From NCBI GenBank assembly GCA_029876055.1, contig CM056875.1, forward strand, positions 2,790,001 through 2,854,000: DNA of 64,000 nt. Direction: 5' to 3'. The position numbers and the translations under genes are program-made. The notes beneath the pieces are model-generated. The model did not search any database and was not told where the DNA came from. It saw only the letters and a program-made list of their open reading frames with translations. This DNA is from Madurella fahalii (taxonomy: Eukaryota; Ascomycota; Sordariomycetes; Sordariales). Positions 43,887 through 56,539 of the stretch are shown piece by piece (within the stretch, counting starts at the first letter, position 1; every line of letters begins with the position of its first letter).

Positions 43887-44270
43887 TCTAGAACTTTGTG
43901 GTTGTTCACGTATAGCGACCTCAAGACCATCGTGATCCCGAGCACCATTTTTGGTGTCACCAATGCACTCGCAGCTGATCGTTACGGTCTACTCTCGGCT
44001 CATGGCGACGGCCACCACGCGGCTGTCTACAAGAGAGGATCACTGGTCTTGCTGTGGGTTTGGGCCAATTCCCTTCCCTTCGCCATGAACAACCAGTTGG
44101 ATCCCCCGTCAGTCGCCGAAGACGTCATCAACAAGCCCTGGCGGCCACTGCCCAGTGGCCGCCATAAACGCCACGGCAGGATCATAATGCTCCTCCTGCT
44201 CGCTGGATTATCGCCATCTGCATGCTCGTTTGTGGCATTGTATGCCCCAGCTTCTGGAACGCAAATTTGA
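43887..44270 (+). pseudogene. N-terminal relic of a UbiA-type prenyltransferase
   Basis: One frame reads RTLWLFTYSDLKTIVIPSTI, FGVTNALA, then after a poorly conserved loop LLWVWANSLPFAMNNQLDPP and SVAEDVINKPWRPLPSGR before diverging and ending at TGA 44268-44270. The N-Q-x2-P-x3-x-E-D-x2-N-K-P-W-R-P-x-P-S-G-R block is the first prenyl-diphosphate/Mg-binding region of fungal UbiA prenyltransferases, normally followed by seven more transmembrane helices that are absent here. The frame is open upstream but has no ATG. The gene is therefore cut at both ends. Together with the BBE relic 1.2 kb away it suggests a dead (mero)terpenoid-type cluster. Confidence 0.7.
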
Positions 44271-45060
44271 TGGGGCGGCGAGTGGGGCTAGCAGCTTGCG
44301 AGCTTGGTTGGGATCGGAATCTTGGTGTTTCGGAGCACAGGAAGATTTTCTTGCTTCGGAACATCTGGATGCCCTTTAGTTTACGTTCTTCTCCTCTGCG
44401 GGCGCACCCGGTAAACGGTGGGCGGGAGGGAATGGGTGGGCCTGGGGGACGGCGAGCCGTGGCCGTGTCTACTATAGAATAAAATTTGATCATTTGCTTC
44501 TATTGTCAACTCAAACGAGCTACCATACGGCAAGCCGCATACCTGTACTGTACAAAGTAAATCCCTAGGAATATGCCTAAGCAAGGCGTTCGGGTCTTTG
44601 AGCCCAAGGAGAAGGCGTTCGTCGACCTGGCTTGGTGCACACCGTATTGAGTCGAATTGAAGCCTGTTATACTTATAGGTATGGGTTCACAACCATTTAT
44701 GCACTGTATCTGTCTAGCAGTGGAATGGGCGGTCTTCGTCATGATGTTGTCACCTCCTGACATCTGAGTTCAGCGCCAGGTTATTTACAAGTGACCACAG
44801 GTGATGCCGGTCTAGGAACCATAATGAAGCCACCACCTGTGCGCTCGGTCGTCTAGGCGTTAATATTTCACTATTGCCCGTGCCAGGCTTTGTTTAAGAG
44901 CTTGGGCAATGACAAAATTTCCCCTTTTCCCTGTAGGTATACGCCCTCTCAACCCCACAACCCCTTTTTTATTTGATTTTTTTTCTTTGTTCTTCTAATT
45001 CTTCAACCCCTTCTCTTTCCAAATTGGCTTCTACACTGATAAATGAGTGCCCTCGAAGAC
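44271..45060. other. intergenic
   Basis: No supported gene; an 85-codon minus frame (44763-44506) was considered and not accepted. T-rich around 44965-44990. Confidence 0.35.
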
Positions 45061-45957
45061 CTAATCAACCTTGATCTTCTTAACAAAACTCCGAATAGTA
45101 TCAACCACGCCTTCAGTCCAGCTGAGGTGAGGAGAGTGACCGGCAGGGCAGTGGTAAATTGCAAATTTACGAGTTTTCGAGCCTAGAGAACCGGCCATAC
45201 CTTCCTGGTACTCCCTGGGCAGTGTTAAATCCCTGTCCAAGATTAGATAGCCACATGGAAGGGCCGAGTAGGCGTCATTCGTAAGCTTCGTAGTAAGGAC
45301 GGGAGAAGCAGTAAGAGTAGCAGCCCACTTTTCCGCGGCCATCGAATCGAGATCATTGAACAGGAATTTCTCAGCGTTAACAATAGTACCAAGTCCAGTA
45401 ACGCCGTGTTTCTATTCCAAGGTATTTAGCAGCTACTTCACTAGTCTAGGGCGGTTACTAGGTACTTACATGGAAAGTCATAAACGGCGGCGTTATAATA
45501 CTGCCGTCTTTGGTTGGAAGAAGCTATGAACCGACTCGCCGACAGGGATAACGAATGCACCGATATAGAGAATACCGATGATACCTCCATCAAGCCCCTT
45601 CGACTTTCGAACTTCGGCTTGCAGGTCTCGTTGAGCCGCCTGTGTAGCAACCCAGCCACCGGAAGAGTGGCCAACGAGAAGAACCTCTTTCCCACATTCG
45701 ACGAGAGGCTTTAGAACATCAAGAACAACCTCGGTGTCCTCTTCTCCCTGTGGGTAACCTCCCGGAGGAGGTTCTTGACTGAAGTCAGGGTTCTGGACGT
45801 CGCCGACATTCAGTTTAGTGAGGTCGGAGGTTGGGAGCTGAGGACAGTAGGCTGCTATGCCCCGGGCTTGCAATTCTTCTAGCAGCGGCCTATACGGGGC
45901 TGGAGTATGATAGGAGCCGTGGCAGAGCACCACAGCAAAATCCGAAGGCGGTGCCAT
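45061..45957 (-). pseudogene. alpha/beta hydrolase with a one-base frameshift
   Basis: Serine hydrolase-fold protein, cytosolic, 279 aa if whole. Exon 1 (45957-45470) and exon 2 (45411-45061) flank a 58-bp intron (GTAAGT donor). Motifs: oxyanion region VVLCHGSYHTPAPY, nucleophile elbow LLVGHSSGGWVA, acid in LILDRDLTLP, and catalytic His in HCPAGHSPHLSW. Near the end of exon 1, after SVHSFFQPK, the frame runs into TAA at 45495-45493, whereas the next frame reads DGSIITPPFMTFH and splices correctly to KHGVTGLGTIVNAEKFLF. One base is missing at about 45508-45512. Exon lengths total 839, one short of a multiple of three. Substrate unknown; fungal relatives often sit in biosynthetic clusters. Confidence 0.75.
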
Positions 45958-46614
45958 GGCGGAAAAGACCTGGCCCGGGTGGGGTTGAGACTGCACAACG
46001 GTGGGACTCGATTTGATGGGGTGAGATGGTCGAGAAGGCCCTCGGTCTGGTCTGGCCGAGCGGAGAGAAATAAGCTCAGATGGCTGCCTTAATATGTATA
46101 TTACCGTAATATTGAATTATCATGATCTTGCCGCTTCAGACCTAGCGAGGTCTCAGGCTCGCACCAACAACGCCGTGGCGGCCGCGTGGGTGGGTTTGAA
46201 AGACCGGGGATCGACCAACCGTAAGCCGCATGTACGGTATCTTGACCGCGCGAAGTAAGCGAGGGGGGTTGTCCAAGTGAGGAAGGTGGTAATTAGTCGC
46301 CATTTCGCACATCCGTATAACATATGGATGGGTAAGTAGGAATGCATACAACGGTTTTGTCACCCATAACCCCTAACGCCAACGCCGCGATTAATGGTAC
46401 GATGATGGTGGAACCAACAGGAGTTCCGAAATGGAAAACCCGTTTACCCTTTTTATAGAGGTGATCTGACAGTTGCCAGGCCCGAACGAGATCGCTATCT
46501 TTCACCCTACTGCCTAGTCTCAGATGCTCAGACCTGTTGACCCACTTTTATAGACCCACTTCAATAAGCCAATCAAATCGCATTAACAAAACACGCCAGC
46601 TGGTCTGATTTCTA
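45958..46614. other. intergenic
   Basis: No supported gene; hydrolase promoter and P450 3' flank. Confidence 0.4.
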
Positions 46615-48312
46615 TCACAAATCCTCAGTAACTAACGTAGCCTCTCCAGTCCCTTCAAACGAAACCCGCCACCGCCTCTCAGCCCCGGGTCGCGGACGGA
46701 GCTCAACCTCAATATCATGATCCGGCTGCTCCATAGCCTCGGCCTGCGAGGACTTTTCGGTCGACGGCTTAAGCCATTCCCCACCCTGCGCTGGGAGGAT
46801 ATCAAACCTCAACAGTAATATAGCCGTGAACAACAAAATCTCAGCCGTAGCAAAGTGCCGACCGGGGCAGAGTGTCGTGCCGCCTCCGAACCCGCGAAAC
46901 GCGATAGGATTGGGCCTTGGCTCCCCCGGCTTCCTGATGAACCGCCGAGCATCAAACTCGTCTACGTCCTCTCCCCACACCTCCTTCAGCCGGTGCTGCA
47001 CTCGAGCAGGCATCATAACCATCCCGCCCTTTCTGATCAGATACTTGCTATCGAGCATATAGTCCTCGTTAGCTACGCGTACCGAGTTCGCTATACCATG
47101 TACGCGGAAGACTTCCTGGAAAGTCGACACTAGTGTCGGACAGCAATCGTTAAGGGACTGCGCCTTGACTGTATATGTCTGTACTCCGTTTTCCTCGTCT
47201 ACTGTAACTATTTGTAGGACTTCCTTCCGACAGTCCTCTGTTACGCTCGGATCTGAGAAAATGTTGAATACCGTCCAGAACGCGGTCGGGCTCGTATTCG
47301 CCACGAGCGCGAATAACCCGCCATTGTGGAACCGCCCGATATCGTCGGGGGAGATACCTCGGCCGACAAAGTGCTCTGTCCAGCGCTGGATATAGACCGA
47401 GCCCTCCTTGTACTGGCCATTGGCGTGGTAGTCCTGGAAGGACTTGGCAAGGCGGTTACGTGCGTTGATGGCACTGCGGAAGGCCCAGAGCGGGAGGAGG
47501 TTAAGCATAAGGAACATAATAGTAGGGTGGAATTTATTCCAGTCTGCCTCATTGCGGGGGTCCCGGAGGGGGTTGCGTGGGCCGTAGACGCTGTCCGTGG
47601 TAGCCATGAGGAACTCGTGACCAATCCACTCGAATAGCTTTACCGTCCGGGGCCCTCGGGCGACGATTTCGTCTAATGATGTGGTGAAGACTTGGAGGGC
47701 CTTGCTGTTCAGTGCGTTAAGAGCGGCCCCGTTAGATAAGGCTGGGTGGATAGCTTTGATAAAGGCGTGCATGAAGCCGCTGTCGGTAACCATATCGCCG
47801 CGAATAATGTCGAGGGCCTTTTTGCTCCCTCCCATGGCGACTTCCGACGCCCGAGCCGAGACGGGTGGGAAGAGAAGGGTGCGCCATTGCCGTTGCACGA
47901 TGGGGATGAGGTTAGTGGAGTTGACAATGTATAGACGGGCTCCCGGTATGCGAAGCGTGTAGATCGGCAAGTTTTGGTATTTGTCTCTGCAACCCACATC
48001 AGAGTTGAACTTAATAGGGGTCTATTAGACAGCATACCTCATGTGCGTGTAAAAACCTGTGCTCCATCTGATCATGCCGAGGATGGGACTCAGGAACGGG
48101 ATTGTTGTTGCTGCTAGAGGCGGTTCGTTCGCATCTTGCGTGAATTGTAGGAGCGCCGAAAAAAAGATGTACGTTGCCGCGATGGCCCCGACGGTTGCGG
48201 TCCAGGTCGGGTGTGCAGTCGCGAATCTGGTGATGGCATTGTCGGGCAAATTGAGACCCATGGTGTCGTCCGCGCCATCGACGATACTTGCATAGACCAC
48301 TGTGTAGAGCAT
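46615..48312 (-). CDS. cytochrome P450
   Basis: Membrane-anchored haem monooxygenase of 548 aa, probably in the ER. Exon 1 (48312-48038) and exon 2 (47986-46615) flank a 51-bp intron (GTATGC donor, CAG acceptor). N-terminal anchor TWTATVGAIAATYIFFSALL; I-helix region LFALVANTSPTAFWTVFNIF; K-helix E-x2-R in FQEVFRVHG; then VWGEDVDEFDARRF and the haem loop FRGFGGGTTLCPGRHFA with the axial Cys. The layout and the VANTSPTAFW I-helix resemble the fungal P450s related to CYP7/CYP8. All motifs are intact. An ATG 17 codons downstream (MGLNLPDN) is an alternative start. The gene sits among relics and genes of secondary-metabolism type. Confidence 0.88.
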
Positions 48313-49617
48313 CGTGGCGAGTATGGAAGAAAACTACCGGAACTGGTACTGTATAGTCATAAACTTGACTTGTGTGTGATCTCGCTGCCTGGGTATTGCC
48401 GACATCGAGTGTCGGAGTCCCCTACACAACGCGGCTATAAAATAGGAATATGATGTGCCGCGCAGAGCCTGATAGAGACAGATGGTCGGGCAGCCTGTTT
48501 GATGAACCCACAATGGTCAATGGCGCGTTGGGTACAGTATCCCGGATTAGATGATGACACTGTATAAGGATCATGCTGTGTCCCGGGGTGTATGCATGTG
48601 TATGCATGTGGTAAACTTGGTATTGGATACGTTAATTATAGAAAAAAGTTCTTTTGCAACGCAATGCCCTGCGTTGATAAACACTGTGGCTTCCGTCGCT
48701 TCTGCATGTGTATTTAAATTACCGAGATTTCAGATTTTCGAAAATATATTTCCTCGGGTTAATTTCGTTTTCCCCCCAACCGGTGTAACAGGTTAACCAG
48801 GCCCCAACGGCATAGGGAACGAGGCTCAGGGCTGCTTTGCGGCAATCCCGGTCATCAATCTGATGCCCTGCCTGGGGCTATATTATGTGCTGTCAATCGG
48901 AGCTGGCTGCATGTTGGTTCATCTTTGATCTTGGTGAGCTCGCGGACGGCAGATTGGTGACCAACCAGGTCTCAGATGCAAGGTGGCGTAACGGCTCGTT
49001 GGTGCATGCGCGGATCACATTACGACCTTAGGGCGTTGATGCAGCAGGCCCAACATCGCTAACTGCAGCCCTTCGGCGCTGGCAGGGGGATAGCAGAAGG
49101 ACCCGCAACGCAAGCAGAAGGACCCGCAACGCAAGCAGTGTGGCGTGCCCCGTCCAGGTCTGGTATACGCACGGCATCGGGCGATAGCAAGCCGCGCCGG
49201 AAGAGTGTCTGGATCAACCTCCCAGCGTACCGATTGTCGTCGACGCAGTTGCTGAATGAGCTCCGCGCCGCGTCGATCCAGCCGTTGCAGAGGCAAGATG
49301 CCTCCCCCAACCCCCAGAATTGCTTAGAAACTCCAAGTTTGTAGCCATATGCATGCGGCATGGCTGGCACTGGTCAGATGGAACCAGCAGCTGTACACCA
49401 TCGGACAAGGCGAAAGCTGAATAAGATACGCTGCCTGTATGCAGCAGGTTAAAAACGTTCATGAAGCCTTCAGGGCTATAGAATTGCTGCCTCTGCACAA
49501 CATTTGTGCTATCGGCTGTTAGCAGTTGGGACATTTGCCCACCTTGTCTTTGCTAGTAATTTTGTTTGACACACAACCTGGAGCCACGCAACCGAATTCG
49601 ACCGAACTCACTGCATC
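48313..49617. other. divergent intergenic region between P450 and Rhodopsin-domain genes
   Basis: No supported gene. A 21-bp unit (AGCAGAAGGACCCGCAACGCA) is tandemly duplicated at 49092-49133. A minus-strand frame at 49370-49059 is protein-like in parts but unassigned. Confidence 0.4.
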
Positions 49618-51055
49618 ATGGCATCAAACGGCCAGGCTGTGCTCAGTACCTCTGGACATCTCATGTCCGTGGAGGCCATGAAGGTATATTATACCCAAGT
49701 TAACAACAATATTCGACACGTCTCGTTCTCACAACTTAATTACCATAGGGAGTAATCTGGGCTGGCTTTGCGCTCTGCTTCTTGGCGTTGTCCGCTCGCT
49801 CTTATATCAGATGGATCTGTTTTCGCCGTTTCATGCCCGAGGACTGGGTCATGCTCGTTGCCCTGGGGATTCAGTTGGGCTCCGCCATTGTGACCTAACT
49901 GCGCCTTCACTACGTCTATGTGATGGAAGATGTCGGCAACGGCCTGATCCCCATGCCGCCAATATTCCTGGAAGATGTACCCAGGGCGCTAATCGGTGTC
50001 TTTACGCAATGCATGCTCTGCATTATCGGCATCTACGCCGTTAAGCTCAGCTTCCTCTTGTTCTTCTACCGTCTCGGCAATCTGATTACGCAGTATCTTA
50101 TCTTTTGGTGGTGTATTGCTTTTGTCACTCTCGCTTCCTTCGCCATCACAATGGGCCTCGTTGAGTACAAGTGCACGCTCAGCGGCCTCGACATCGTCTT
50201 TTTCGAGTGTACAAGCAAAGTCGACATTGCAAGGGAGTGGAGGAACGTCATCATCTCATGTGCCGTTGATGCACTTTCGGATGTGTTGAGTAAGATCTCC
50301 GTGGTGTTCAGGCAGCTCAGTGCACTAACAAATGCCCTTTTCAGTCCTCTGCCTCCCCATCACCATTCTCTGGAATGTTCGCGTCAGCATGCGCAAGAAG
50401 ATGGTCCTGTCGGCCATCTTCTGTCTGACACTATTCACCGTTGCCGTAACCATAATACGCGGCAGCATCCACAACGGCAGAATTGCGTCGGACTTCACGC
50501 AATCCCAAAACATTGGCTGGGTTTGGTTCTGGATCTCCATTGAGTTTATTACCGGTTCGTGTGTCTCCAGGCGCCATCTCAACGTCGTACATAGGTGGGT
50601 GTTAGCTGACTCCACGTTTTGTAGCATACATCATAGCCTGCCTAGTCTCCTTCCGGATGCTCTTCGTCCGAAACGAGAAGTCGTCGAGCGCCCGCGCTCT
50701 AGCGTATGGCAATCAACAGCAGCAACACGAATGTTTCCCCCCTCGCCCGTCCGGCTCGAAACGGCCACGAAAGATATTTCTCGGTTCGTTACTCGACACC
50801 TTCCATAGATGGGAGGGAACAACGCGCAACAGCCGCGATGTTTTCTTCCTGAATGGTACGCTGCCATCGGGAAGAATGACCGTGGATTTCATGCAGTACG
50901 AACCCAGCGACAGTGCTTGGCCGTTGGCTGACCAGAACAGTGTGAATCCTGGGTTCGCTGAAGGACTGACTGCCTTGGAGCCCAGTGAAGTGGCCACATT
51001 GGAGTCAGTGAAGACGGTAGGGGGCGAACAATGTTCTGAACAACGGAGAGCTTAG
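49618..51055 (+). pseudogene. fungal Rhodopsin-domain (seven-helix) membrane protein, interrupted by TAA
   Basis: Integral plasma-membrane protein of the fungal Rhodopsin/PTH11-like type, 415 aa if read through. Exons 49618-49683, 49749-50289, 50345-50554 and 50625-51055; introns of 65, 55 and 70 bp with good branch sites; sum divisible by three. Helices: GVIWAGFALCFLALSARSYI, MPEDWVMLVALGIQLGSAIV, IGVFTQCMLCIIGIYAVKLS, YLIFWWCIAFVTLASFAITM, VLCLPITILW, VLSAIFCLTLFTVAVTIIRG and WFWISIEFITAYIIACLVSF. The family landmark FRRFMPEDW is present, as is CTLSGLDIVFFECTSKVD. TAA at 49896-49898 (codon 72) interrupts after SAIVT, and LRLHYVYVMEDVG continues in frame. CAA-to-TAA is the simplest origin. 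Ligand and role unknown. Confidence 0.72.
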
Positions 51056-51741
51056 CAATGTGTCCTGATTTGCAGTTACCATGTGTGTTGCGAGAGAACC
51101 GTAACACGTAAGCACAAACGGGCCATGGATCACGATGCATAATACTTGACAAACGCATATATGAGCTCTAGAGTCTTAAATGCACTTGGATTTGTTGTGT
51201 ACCTTATTCTCAAAAATTTTGAGCCGCTCGTGCCACCTTCCACCTGTTGTAAATAAGGCTTCTCCTCCCGAAACACGATAACAAGATGCAGGGAGGTAGA
51301 CTGCTTGTGATAAGCCCATATCAAGAGCTCATGGCTTCCCTTTGCGGACTGACCCCCTGTCTGGTGAGACACCAACGAGCCGTCTTTATATGATCATCCC
51401 ACCCACCCGCAGCCGCCTCATGCGCATAAAAGCGGCCAATTACATTATTCCATGCGCCGTATTGCTTGCATAGTGGAGTACCAGTGATCAGAGCTCCGGA
51501 GAAAAACATAACCAGCAACTGGACTGAGGAAGCCGTGTCCCCGCCCTATCCCCTATCAATACGCGCCGCTCGTGGCAGCCTGAGCTCACCCTTCGGTGAA
51601 TCTGCCATTGCCGACCCACCTTTCCATAGCACTACGGGCAGGCCTGATTTTTCAGCGCTTTACTCGATCGGTTTACTACCATATTCTGGTGACTGTCAGA
51701 CCTGCCACAACAATCTCGAGACGGAGAAGCCGACAAACAAG
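51056..51741. other. intergenic, ABC transporter promoter
   Basis: No separate gene. The frame leading into the ABC gene is open from 51466, so the true start could lie upstream of 51742, but it has no earlier ATG. Confidence 0.4.
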
Positions 51742-54700
51742 ATGGTCCAAGAGACGGCTGACGATGCACATGGCTATGACATAGCTTGGACGAATTGGCT
51801 CAAAAGCAAGCAGAAACGGAACAGGCTACGTGTTGGACTATCGTTTCTACACCTGCACTGCCATGCCTTCACGCGCCCCGAATCATCCCAATACGAGCAA
51901 ACCGTGGCCTCTTGGGCGCTAGCAATTCCTAAGTTCCTAGTAGATGTTATCGCTCGCCGACCAAGGGACAAGGTGCGGATTTTACACGACTTGAGCGGAG
52001 TGATCAAACCACGGGAGATGCTTCTCGTCCTCGGAAGACCGGGAAGCGGCTGTTCTACGTTTCTCAAGACACTAGCCGGGGACACGCACGGTTTTCACAT
52101 TGCTGAACGCAGAGCTATCAGCTACCAAGGTTTGTTAACCATTGCAACGGGCTTTAGGGGCTGTTAGCTGACGGCTATCAGGAACCCCATACCAGGAAAT
52201 GCACACCAAGGTCAAAGGCGAGTGCATCTATCTTGCCGAACAGGATATGCACTTCCCAGAATTGACCCTAGGCGAGACTCTCAAATTCGCCGCTAGCGCC
52301 AAAGAAACCTCTCGCAATAGAGACCCAGAAAATATGGCACGTACCGTCACATCTCTCTTCTACCTCGACAACGCGTTCGACACCAAGGTTGGCAATGCCA
52401 TGATCCGTGGCTTGAGCGGGGGCGAGAAGAAAAGGGCTAGCATCACAGAGGCCTTTCTTTGTGGTGCTCAGATCCAATATTGGGACGACAGCACACGCGG
52501 GCTTGACAGTTCGACGGCACTGGGCTTCATCCAGCTTCTCAGGCAGAGCACAGATGCGCTGGAGTCAACCGTCGCTATGAGCATTTACCAGGCTTCTGAG
52601 GACATGTACCGGCTCTTTGACAAGGTCATGCTATTGTACCAGGGGCGGCAGATATTCTTTGGTCCTGTCGAGGCCGCGGTCGGGTTCTTCACGCGGCTTG
52701 GCTTTGTCAGGCCCAGCCGTGCCACAACGGCTGACTTTCTCACCTCGTTGACGAATTCAGCGGAGCGAATCGTACAAGATGGCTTTGAGCATATGGTGCC
52801 AAGGACCCCGGATGAATTTGCACAGGTCTGGAACGCGTCGGACGAAGCACGGGGTCTGGCAAGCGAGATTGAGGCATTCAATGCTCAGAATCACAAGGAG
52901 AAGTCGGTATCCGCTAAGGGAGAGAGAATAAGGTTTGTTTTGATGCATCTAACAATTGGAGTGATTCAGATGGTATACTAAAGACTTGAGTGTGTTCAGG
53001 CTTTCAACTTCCACCCATGCGGTCCCGCTCCGAATACAGATACAAATGTGTCTTAGCCGGAGCTTTATACGCATGCGTAACAATCTCGCTCCCGTCATAT
53101 CTGGCATTATCGGTCATATGGTTCTAGCCGTCGTCATCGGAAGTGTTTACTATAACCTTGACCCAACAACAGCTAATTTCGACAAGCGCGCCATTCTTCT
53201 CTATTTTGGCCTAATGCTCAACGCGTTCAGTCCAGCATTTGAGGTACGTGTTTATTCATGGCTGTACAAACCACGCAATATTCAGCCGGCCATGGCCCTC
53301 TTGTTGGGACACTTTGTTTCTCAGCTTCAATTTCTTGATTGGAATGCCCTTCGGGGATAATTTACGCAACTGACTCGAGGGACTCCTCCCTGGCATCAGA
53401 TCTATAAAATCCGAGCTCAACGCCCTATCATCGAGAAGCAAGACCGCTACAATCTCTACCACCCCGCTACCGAGGCCATTGCCTCGTACATTACCGAGTT
53501 TCCCATCAAGCTGGCTACCTCCTTTGTCACCAACATTCCGCTCTACTTCATGACGAACCTCCGCCGCGCAGCAGATGGGTTCTTTATATTCTGGCTCTTC
53601 ATTTTCGTCTGTATTTTGACCATGTCCATGTTTTTTCGCATGCTCGGGTCTCTATCCAGGACACTCGAAGAGACAATGGCCCCGGTTTCGACAATGGTGT
53701 TGTTATTTATTGTGTATACCGGGTTTGTGATACCGCCGACGTACATGGTTCCCTGGTTGGGGTGGGTGAGATGGATCAACCCCGTTTATTACACCTATGA
53801 AGCTCTGATGTTGAATGAGGTGCGTCAGGGTTGCTGTCCAATGCAGAGTCTCTTGACGCTAATAAGGGGGTGCTAGTTTGACGCTCGAGAGTTTCCTTGT
53901 ACGACTATCGTCCCCGTGGGTCTTACCTACGATCAGGCCGGTATGGACGGGAGGGTGTGCTCCGCGATTGGTGCGGCCTCTGGCGAGCAAAGTGTCCAAG
54001 GGCCAGCATATTTAGCCGTCAAGTTTGGTTATGTGAAGGCACACCTATGGCGGTACGTCTCCCTCGTCAAATCCGGCAGCGAAAGCCGCTTGTGAGATAA
54101 GTCTAATTGTACCAACGTCAGAAACCTTAGCATACTATTCGCCATCATGTTCATCTTCGGCGCAATCCACCTTCTAGCGACAGAGTTCATCCCAGCACGC
54201 CGCACACGTGGTGAGATCCTACTCTTCAAACGTTCGAGCCAGGTTAAGCGGATTATTAGAGCGGCCGACGAAGAGTCCGGGAACTTGGCAAATATCTCGC
54301 AAGACACTAGGTTCATTAAGTCAGTAACAGGTATCGGTGAAACTTTAGGCGCTGATATCAACGGCAAAGTCATGGTTGGCAAGGCAATACAAACGCAGTC
54401 TCACATTTTCTACTGGAATGATCTCAGCTACGAGATAAAATCCAAGGAATCCACCCGTCGCATCCCGAACGGTATCGATGGCTGGGTAAAGCCAGGGACA
54501 CTAACGGCTTTGATGGTTTGTGCTCCCTGGGCATCTCTTCCGACCCCCCGAGAATCCACTGACTCCAACTTTCAGGGGGTAATTGGAGCGGGCAAGACGA
54601 CCCTACTAGATGTCCTTGCCGACCGTGTGACAACAGGAAATATCTCCGGCAAATGTCCTTATCAACGGAAAGCTCCGTGATGAGAGCTTTGGACGACGGA

Positions 54701-56539
54701 TCGGCTACGCCCAGCAGGAAGATCTCCATATGCACACTGCCACAGTTCGCGAGGCCTTGGAATTTAGTGCTCTGTTGCGACAGTCCAAAGACAGGTCGGA
54801 TAAGGAGAAGCTTGCTTATGTTGATCACGTTTTGGATCTGCTGGAGATGTTGGAGTATGCGGATGCTGTCGTTGGAGTACTTGGTGAAGGGCTCAACGTA
54901 GAACAGCGCAAGAGACTGACGATTGCGGTGGAGATGGCCGCGAAACCGGAGTTGCTATTATTTCTAGGTAAGTGTAAAATTTCCTGTATCCCCTCTCCCT
55001 TGCCCATATCAAAGTCATCTAACTGCGAGATACAGATGAGCCCACATCTGGCCTGGACAGCCAAACCGCATGGTCCATCTGCAAGCTCCTTCGTAAGCTG
55101 GCAGATAACGGCCAAGCAGTCCTTTGCACCATCCACCAGCCATCTTCGCAGCTGTTCCAGATGTTTGATCGACTACTGCTTCTGGAAAAAGGAGGTAACG
55201 AGCTCTATTTTGGTGAGATTGGCCCGGACGCTTCCACCCTCGTTACCTATTTTGAAAACAATGGTGCACCGCACCGTCCACCAGGTGCAAATCCTGCGGA
55301 GTGGATGATCGAGATTACGCGCACCAGAGTGACCGAGACTGGAGAAAAGGCCAAGTCCGTTGGGGTCGACTGGTCCCGAACTTGGAACGAAAGCCAGCAG
55401 AAGGAAGAGGTGCGCCGGCAGCTTGAGGAGTGGAAGGAGACACTCTCACAAAACCCAGACACGGATGATCGGTTCCGGCAGAGCGGAGAATACGCTGTAC
55501 CGCTTTTAAAACAGTTCTCCGTTGTCTTTGGACGCCTCTTCAGAAATTACTGGCGGGACCCATTGTACTTATATTCAAGGTTTGGGCTTTGTATTTGCGT
55601 TGTAAGTGTGCCCTATGCCATGGAGAGATACGTCGCAGCCAGTAAGCTGACCAGAACAAGTCACTCGCCAATAGCGTATCCTTCTACAACTCCCCCCTAA
55701 CCATCCAAGGCTTGACCAACCTCATATTCTCCATCTTTCTCGTCACCCAGCTCTTCACAACTGTTAATCAGCAAGTCATCCCGCGCTTTACCGAGCACCG
55801 CGCTCTCTTCGAACCCCGCGAGCGCCGCGACCGTTCTTACTCATGGGTGGTCTTTATCGCGTCCAGCGTACTTATCGAAGGGCTTTGGCAGACCCTTGTC
55901 TCGCCCCTCGTCTTCGCCGCTTGGTACTATCCCACTGGCATGTGGCGTAACGGCGGCGAGGGCGGCTTCAACGCCACCGAGCGTGGCGCCCTGCTTTTCT
56001 TGCGTCTCTGGATGTTTTGCCTCTGGATGACCACGCTCTCGCAGGCCATTGCCGCCGGAATGGAACAAGCCGAAACTTCCGTCAACGTAGCGGTACTGCT
56101 GTACTGGCTGTCGACCGTGTCCTGCGGTGTGCTGGTGGCGCCCTCGGCCTTGCCTGGCTTTTGGTTCTTCATGTACCGGGTGGCACCATTTACTTATCTC
56201 ATGAACGGCATGGCTGTTGCTGGGCTTGCTGATACACATATCGCATGCTCCACAGTCGAGATGCTACATATTGACATTCCGATGCGATTGACAGGCACCA
56301 CTTGTGGTACATACCTGGAGTCGTACATTCGAACTGCGGGTGGCTATGTTGCGAATCCAGCCGATTTGACTGACTGTCACTATTGCCCCGTGTCAGAAAC
56401 CAACACGATCTTGGATACATTTGGTATGCGACTGGATCATCCCTGGCGGAATGTTGGTTTAATGACGGTCTATGTTTGTTTCAATATTCTCGCAGCTTTT
56501 GCTTTCTACTACGTCGGGAGAGACAGGAAAAAGAAATAA
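51742..56539 (+). CDS. PDR-type (ABC-G) transporter with a one-base frameshift in the second nucleotide-binding domain
   Basis: Full-size plasma-membrane efflux pump, (NBD-TMD)x2, about 1,402 aa. Exons: 51742-52129, 52182-52932, 53000-53243, 53400-53819, 53877-54052, 54122-54515, 54576-54967, 55036-55601, 55661-56539. NBD1: Walker A GRPGSGCSTF, signature LSGGEKKRAS, Walker B YWDDSTRGLDSS. NBD2: Walker A GVIGAGKTTLLDVLA, degenerate signature LNVEQRKRLTIAVE, Walker B plus D-loop LFLDEPTSGLDSQTAW, as usual in PDR pumps. After GNISGK the frame shifts: an extra T at 54654 moves the reading to VLINGKLRDESFGRRIGYAQQ. Total exon length 4,210 is one more than a multiple of three. Without a correction, translation ends at TGA 54678-54680, losing NBD2 and the second membrane half. 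Likely a drug or metabolite exporter when intact. Confidence 0.85.
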
